This document shows positions 5,725-9,464 of a stretch of 9,464 nucleotides of DNA, piece by piece. Location: the NCBI GenBank assembly GCA_029268325.1, contig JAJUGC010000054.1, positions 1 to 9,464 on the forward strand. The letters are read 5' to 3'. Numbering within the stretch: the first letter of the stretch is position 1; each line of letters begins with the position of its first letter. The notes under the pieces were generated by a model. It had not been told where the DNA came from and did not search any database. It worked only from the letters and a program-made list of their open reading frames with translations. This stretch comes from Gammaproteobacteria bacterium (GTDB taxonomy: Bacteria > Pseudomonadota > Gammaproteobacteria > Pseudomonadales > Oleiphilaceae). The translations under genes were made by a program, and so were the position numbers.

Positions 5725-6728
5725 GTTGAACGCCTGTTCCTTCGGGCTATCAGCGCGAGCCAACGGCTCAGCAGGGATTCCAGCAATAACTGTACGTTAG
5801 GGTTTTGGTTGGCCTGAAGTTCTCGGATTGCCTCGGCAATTCGGTCCAGGAATTGATACAACATCTCCGCAGACGCCTTGCCTGCCACGTACTCCAACAT
5901 GGCTCGACCACTTTCATCATAGATCCGGTCAGCCCGGCCCGTGGCCCGATAAGCAATCAGCGAGGCAGACCACTGATACAGCCAGTTGAGGATCAAGGTC
6001 AAATCCTGTTTCTGCCACCGGCTCGCCACCTCGAAGGGACTTGCTTCCCGTTTCAAAAGTTGGGCCAGATCCGCCAGCATGGAACTGCGCAGTTCCAGGG
6101 CGCTATTCTCTGCCAAGGCTACGGCCAACAAGGGTGCACCCTGGGCCACTTGCAACAGATAGCCCGCTTCTTCCGCCTGGAGTTCCAGCTTGGCCTGCAA
6201 CCAATGGGTCGACTCCTGCCGGTCTGGCAGGGGGAAACTCCACACCTGGCAGCGGCTACGGATTGTCGGCAATAGCTGCCCGGTAGCATGGGAGATCAGG
6301 ATAAGTACCGCATCGGCACTAGGCTCTTCCAAGGTCTTGAGCAAGGCGTTGGCCGCATTGGCGTTCATGGCCTCGGCAGGATGCAGGATCGCAACCTTGC
6401 GCAAACCTTGCTGGGGGGTTTTCACGATAAACTCGTTCAGGTCACGGATCTGGTCCACCTTGAGAATGCGCCCGTCGTCTTCCGGGGCAAATATCCGCAC
6501 ATCTGGGTGGCTGCAGGCCTCAAGCAGCAGACAGGACTTACAGGTCTGGCAAGCATGGCCGTTAACGGGTGCCAGACACATCAGGAAGCGCGCCAAATAA
6601 TGGGCGAAGGCTTCTTTACCTACTCCTTTGGGCCCACTCAGAATAATGCCATGGGGCATGCGACCGGTTTGCTGAACCTGCTGGACCTGCTGCCAAATCC
6701 CAGCCTGCCATGGAAAAGGAACACCCAT
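5721..6728 (-). CDS. holB: DNA polymerase III subunit delta'
   Basis: This 335-residue protein is the delta' subunit of the clamp loader (gamma complex), which with delta and gamma/tau opens the beta sliding clamp and loads it at primed sites. The P-loop-like GPKGVGKE (32-39) keeps the lysine but has Glu where an ATPase has Ser or Thr, consistent with delta' being a non-catalytic AAA+ subunit. Four zinc cysteines (Cys51, Cys60, Cys63, Cys66) and the following HPDV match the E. coli protein's zinc module. NANAANALLKTLEEP (122-136) and the SRC motif in LLPTIRSRCQ (152-161) are hallmark segments. Length matches the family (334 in E. coli). AAGGA five bases upstream supports the ATG at 6728. The gene lies 66 bases after the tgpA stop and overlaps the next gene by 4 bases. 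It is not beside tmk, its common neighbour in this class. Confidence 0.93.
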   Translation of the reverse strand: MGVPFPWQAGIWQQVQQVQQTGRMPHGIILSGPKGVGKEAFAHYLARFLMCLAPVNGHACQTCKSCLLLEACSHPDVRIFAPEDDGRILKVDQIRDLNEFIVKTPQQGLRKVAILHPAEAMNANAANALLKTLEEPSADAVLILISHATGQLLPTIRSRCQVWSFPLPDRQESTHWLQAKLELQAEEAGYLLQVAQGAPLLAVALAENSALELRSSMLADLAQLLKREASPFEVASRWQKQDLTLILNWLYQWSASLIAYRATGRADRIYDESGRAMLEYVAGKASAEMLYQFLDRIAEAIRELQANQNPNVQLLLESLLSRWLALIARRNRRST

Positions 6729-6733
6729 ACCTA

Positions 6734-6738
6734 TCCTT
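6734..6738 (-). promoter_or_regulatory. ribosome binding site of holB
   Basis: On the minus strand, AAGGA sits 5 bases before the holB ATG. The 66-base gap after tgpA shows no hairpin or convincing promoter, so read-through from tgpA is expected. Confidence 0.55.
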
Positions 6739-6794
6739 CATTCATCGTTTGAAAGGCCTCCAAGATACCACAGTCACCATTTTCCCACACAGGC

Positions 6795-8813
6795 TCAGGA
6801 ACGTGGCAGCCGAAGGCGCCGGATGGATTTTCGAAGTACCGGGAGCACTGAAGAGGCAGATTGCCCATCTGCATACAAGACATCTTCCAGTTGCGCCTCA
6901 ATCTGTCTGATCTCCCCGGCAATCGGAGGAAAGTGATCTGCTGCCCGCTGCGCAAACTGGCGGGGCGTTTCGCCCGGACGCCGGCGCAAGCCCCGGCGAG
7001 CCATTTTCCGTTCAAAGAGCCGGTACAAACGCTTGACAGGATCTTCTTCCACGGAGCGCTCTTTCCAGAGCACATAGCCAAGGAATATCGCCATCAAAGC
7101 GAGGAGCACCCCAAGCAACCACAGCCCCAAAGTTCTTAGGTCAAGGTCTTCATACCAACACTGAAAGAGTTTTAGCTGGCTTTCATTGTCGTACTGTACG
7201 ACCCAGCGCTGCCAGTTGTAGTTAATCTCATCTATGCGCAAACGTAACCACTGGGCCACTTGCCAATGGCCATAGCGGCTAAGGGCCAAGGGATTGCGCT
7301 CCAGAAAAGACCCCTCTGCTGCCAGGGCCTCCCGGATGCCTTCGCTGATCCGCTCCGGCGCCACCATGGCGGTGGGATCGTAGCGCACCCAGCCCTTTCC
7401 TTCGAGCCATACCTCTACCCAGGCGTGTGCGTCATACTGGTGTACCATCAGGTAGCCCCCATCCCGATTCCACTCTCCGCCCTGATAGCCCACAATCATG
7501 CGTGCGGGGATGTCTGCCAAACGCAGGGCATAGGTGAAAGCGCTGGCGTAATGGGCGCAGAAACCGCGGCGACTTTGAAACAGGAAGTGATCGACGGGGT
7601 CGGTATCTACCTTCTCCGGGCGGAGAGTGTAGAAAAACGGCTGTTCCCTGAAATGGGCCATAAGCTTTGCCGCCAGGACTTCTGGTTCGGGAAACTGCAC
7701 TTTGAGCTGGTTGATCCAGGCTCTGGTTGCCGGGTTTCCCCCCTCCGGCAGAGCCGTATAACGATGCCTATCCAGGCGTGTCAGCCCCTGCGGGGTTTGC
7801 TCTGCCGCTACCCCCACAGAATAACGAACCGGCTGCCTCAACTCTGAAGGAAAGCGGACAAAGCCATCGGCAGTTAACTGGTAGCTTCCTTCTCCTTTAA
7901 CGGGAGATTGGAGGGCAAAGCCCCAGGGCTTGCCGGTCGGTTCCTGGATCACCTCGTAGCTCGCCAGAGTCGGGCCAGATACGCCTTCTCCGTCCTGGGA
8001 ACGGCGTAGCACCCTACTGGCCCCCGAGTCCCGCCACTCCCCATTTCGGTAGGCATCAAGGCTCAAGCCGCGCCAGTACAGCTCTTCTTGGGGAGGTGCC
8101 TCTCCTTCGAACGTCACCCGAAATGCCCGCTCGCCGGACTGGGCAAGCTCCGCAATATCACCGGGCTTGATGCGGTCCGAAATACCGGTTCGGGCCTGAT
8201 CCACATTCATCGGCACCTTCCACAGGGGTGCTATGCGGGGAAACATCAAATAGGCGATCAGCATCAAAGGCAGCGCCTGGAGCATGATTTTGGTCACCGT
8301 GTAACCACTGCCCTCGGCAGAGACCGGATTGGCAATGCGCGACAAACCGATCAGACAGATCCAAACCGCAGCCACCACATAAAGCACGATCAACAAGGAC
8401 TGATCGAACAGGAATGTCATGGCCAACAGGAAAAACGACAGGAATATGAACAGGTACAGATCCCGGCGCGCCTGCACCTCCAACACCTTGAGCGCATAGG
8501 CAAGCGTGAAAAATGCAACCGCTGCTTCCACACCGAATTGGCCGCGATAAGTCACGAAAAAGGACAGGATGCTGCCCAGTAGCAACAGCGCCTTCAGCCA
8601 GGCACCGGGCAGGGGTATATAACCCTGATGGGAACACCAGCGCCAGCCATTGAAGACGACAACCAGCAGCATCAGCCAGACCGGCAAAGAACTTACATGG
8701 GGAAGAATGACTGCAGCCTGGGCCAGGGTTAACCAACGTAAACCGGCAAAGCCAACTTTGTCGGTGAACCCTCCGTGCTGTGCCACGCCCTCTATGTGAA
8801 CAACGGAGTTCAT
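6795..8813 (-). CDS. tgpA: TgpA-type membrane transglutaminase-like protein (DUF3488 and DUF4129 domains)
   Basis: The 672-residue length is close to P. aeruginosa TgpA (668). About six hydrophobic helices occupy the first 195 residues (DUF3488 region). A large periplasmic part follows, with a transglutaminase-like core whose Cys-His-Asp triad is visible: RRGFCAHYAS (Cys419), YDAHAWVEVW (His463) and WVRYDPT (Asp479). A further helix at about 562-583 precedes a cytoplasmic C-terminal DUF4129-like region (PVKRLYRLFERKMARRG and onward). TgpA was reported to be needed for viability in P. aeruginosa; its natural substrate is not established and a cell-envelope role is suspected. The start at 8813 is preferred to the ATG at 8834 because it overlaps the DUF58 stop as ATGA (8810-8813) and AGGAG lies 6 bases upstream. 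The DUF58-tgpA order, usually behind a moxR ATPase gene, is a conserved cluster. Confidence 0.9.
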   Translation of the reverse strand: MNSVVHIEGVAQHGGFTDKVGFAGLRWLTLAQAAVILPHVSSLPVWLMLLVVVFNGWRWCSHQGYIPLPGAWLKALLLLGSILSFFVTYRGQFGVEAAVAFFTLAYALKVLEVQARRDLYLFIFLSFFLLAMTFLFDQSLLIVLYVVAAVWICLIGLSRIANPVSAEGSGYTVTKIMLQALPLMLIAYLMFPRIAPLWKVPMNVDQARTGISDRIKPGDIAELAQSGERAFRVTFEGEAPPQEELYWRGLSLDAYRNGEWRDSGASRVLRRSQDGEGVSGPTLASYEVIQEPTGKPWGFALQSPVKGEGSYQLTADGFVRFPSELRQPVRYSVGVAAEQTPQGLTRLDRHRYTALPEGGNPATRAWINQLKVQFPEPEVLAAKLMAHFREQPFFYTLRPEKVDTDPVDHFLFQSRRGFCAHYASAFTYALRLADIPARMIVGYQGGEWNRDGGYLMVHQYDAHAWVEVWLEGKGWVRYDPTAMVAPERISEGIREALAAEGSFLERNPLALSRYGHWQVAQWLRLRIDEINYNWQRWVVQYDNESQLKLFQCWYEDLDLRTLGLWLLGVLLALMAIFLGYVLWKERSVEEDPVKRLYRLFERKMARRGLRRRPGETPRQFAQRAADHFPPIAGEIRQIEAQLEDVLYADGQSASSVLPVLRKSIRRLRLPRS

Positions 8814-9464
8814 TGGCCACTCCTCACGCCCCACCGGCTGTCACGCCCCTCCTGAATACGCTCCACATGAACCTGGGCAGGCTCCCCACGAAATAGCGCC
8901 AGGGCCCGCAGGCAAGCTACACGGTGTTCTTCTCCACTGCCGGGAGCCACCTCCTGGTCGGCAAGTCTTAGCCCAAAACTGCTTTGTGTCTTGCTCAACT
9001 CCAAGACCCGGTCACACAGATAGGACAGCTTCTCTTCGAGCTCAGCCCCCGGGTAATCACGCAAATCCAACCAGATGCTGTCCCCGACTGGCACAGAGAA
9101 ATCCTTGGTGTAGAAATCTCCTTTCTGTGCGTACTGTTTCCAGGCAATCTGCCTTAAAGAATCACCGGGCTGATAGGTGCGTAGCCCCTGATAGTCATCC
9201 TGACCTGGATGCAGCCGAGCGCTGCCTTCCCTTTCTCCCCCCTCCCCTTGGGGCTGGTACACTGGGGCAACCAAAGGGCGGGGATACACCACAATAGAGG
9301 CTTGCAAATCCAGTTGGCTCCACGCACGAATCAAACCGAGGGGATAGGCCGTTTGAACCAGCAAACGTCCAGGCTTGAAATGCCCGCGTTGGTTAATCTG
9401 GTGATATACAGTGACTTCCAGGGGCTCGGAAGCTACACGAGGGACAAAGGTGGCTGGTCCTTGA
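8810..9464 (-). CDS. DUF58 domain-containing protein (N-terminus cut by window edge)
   Basis: The last 217 residues are visible and the frame stays open to the right edge. The DUF58 hallmark YQPGDSLRQIAWKQYAQKG is present, here with Ala in IAW where the family usually has Asp (IDW). The earlier segment FKPGRLLVQTAYPLGLIRAW is typical of the part after the N-terminal membrane helices, which should lie outside the window. DUF58 proteins have a von Willebrand A-like fold and are usually encoded with MoxR AAA+ ATPases and TgpA-like transglutaminases; their molecular role is unclear. An in-frame TTG at 9364 is not the start, because coding-like sequence (EVTVYHQINQRGHFKPGR) runs on upstream of it. 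The stop overlaps the tgpA start by 4 bases, implying coupled translation. A moxR gene just beyond the right edge is a reasonable expectation that cannot be seen here. Confidence 0.88.
   Translation of the reverse strand, partial: QGPATFVPRVASEPLEVTVYHQINQRGHFKPGRLLVQTAYPLGLIRAWSQLDLQASIVVYPRPLVAPVYQPQGEGGEREGSARLHPGQDDYQGLRTYQPGDSLRQIAWKQYAQKGDFYTKDFSVPVGDSIWLDLRDYPGAELEEKLSYLCDRVLELSKTQSSFGLRLADQEVAPGSGEEHRVACLRALALFRGEPAQVHVERIQEGRDSRWGVRSGQ
8820..8824 (-). promoter_or_regulatory. ribosome binding site that decides the tgpA start
   Basis: On the minus strand, AGGAG lies inside the end of the DUF58 gene, 6 bases before the ATG at 8811-8813. This favours 8813 over the upstream in-frame ATG at 8834. 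Confidence 0.6.

Noticed and set aside
6288..6752. Plus-strand 154-codon open frame opposite holB
   Set aside because: It is a shadow of the clearly conserved holB coding strand, rich in low-probability residue combinations and without family motifs.
6729..6794. Micro open frame of 12 codons (starting MVTVVSWRP) in the tgpA-holB gap
   Set aside because: It is very short, with no good ribosome site and no leader-peptide features such as regulatory codon runs or alternative hairpins.
7260..7847. Plus-strand 195-codon open frame opposite tgpA
   Set aside because: It is the reverse strand of the transglutaminase core, where the opposite frame carries the catalytic triad. No ribosome site or family resemblance was seen.
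8158..8820. Minus-strand 220-codon open frame in another frame of tgpA
   Set aside because: It is an out-of-frame reading of the tgpA membrane region. The tgpA frame has the correct domain content and length.
9362..9364. TTG as start of the DUF58 gene
   Set aside because: The frame stays open to the window edge with DUF58-like residues upstream, so the gene is cut by the edge rather than starting here.

Overview
The window looks like a chromosomal segment of a gammaproteobacterium, most likely from the Pseudomonas/Marinobacter/Oceanospirillales side of the class. The evidence is a PsrA-type TetR regulator with a PsrA-type operator, an E. coli-type riboflavin synthase, a DUF58-TgpA pair, and a moderately high GC content judged by eye. 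I see no phage, IS, integron, CRISPR, tRNA or rRNA signal. Both edges cut through genes: psrA on the left lacks its C-terminus, and the DUF58 gene on the right lacks its N-terminus.

Layout, left to right. (1) Positions 1-351, minus strand: psrA, with a strong sigma70-type promoter overlapped by two abutting PsrA palindromes (374-400). (2) 473-1900, minus: a flavoprotein disulfide reductase of the dihydrolipoyl dehydrogenase family, away from any 2-oxoacid dehydrogenase gene. (3) 2029-2640, plus: riboflavin synthase, with its own promoter divergent from the reductase. (4) 2764-4251, plus: an active-looking rhomboid intramembrane serine protease with a long insert after its first membrane helix and a TPR-like C-terminal tail. 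(5) 4303-5724, minus and convergent with the rhomboid: an uncharacterised membrane protein with an N-terminal B-box-like zinc finger, about six membrane helices and a TPR-like tail. (6) 5721-6728, minus: holB. (7) 6795-8813, minus: the TgpA-type membrane transglutaminase. (8) 8810 to the right edge, minus: the DUF58 protein.

Genes 8 to 5 run in one direction as a likely operon, DUF58 - tgpA - holB - zinc-finger membrane protein. There are 4-base ATGA stop/start overlaps at 8810-8813 and 5721-5724, and a 66-base gap between tgpA and holB. holB is not next to tmk here, which is its common partner in gammaproteobacteria.

The most interesting signal is the convergent pair at 2764-5724. The rhomboid and the zinc-finger protein have unrelated membrane domains, but their C-terminal tails can be aligned by eye over about 150 residues with few gaps. 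B-box-like fingers fused directly to rhomboid domains are known in other bacteria, as I recall. Together this suggests a split two-protein membrane module that joins a zinc finger, an intramembrane protease and matching TPR tails.
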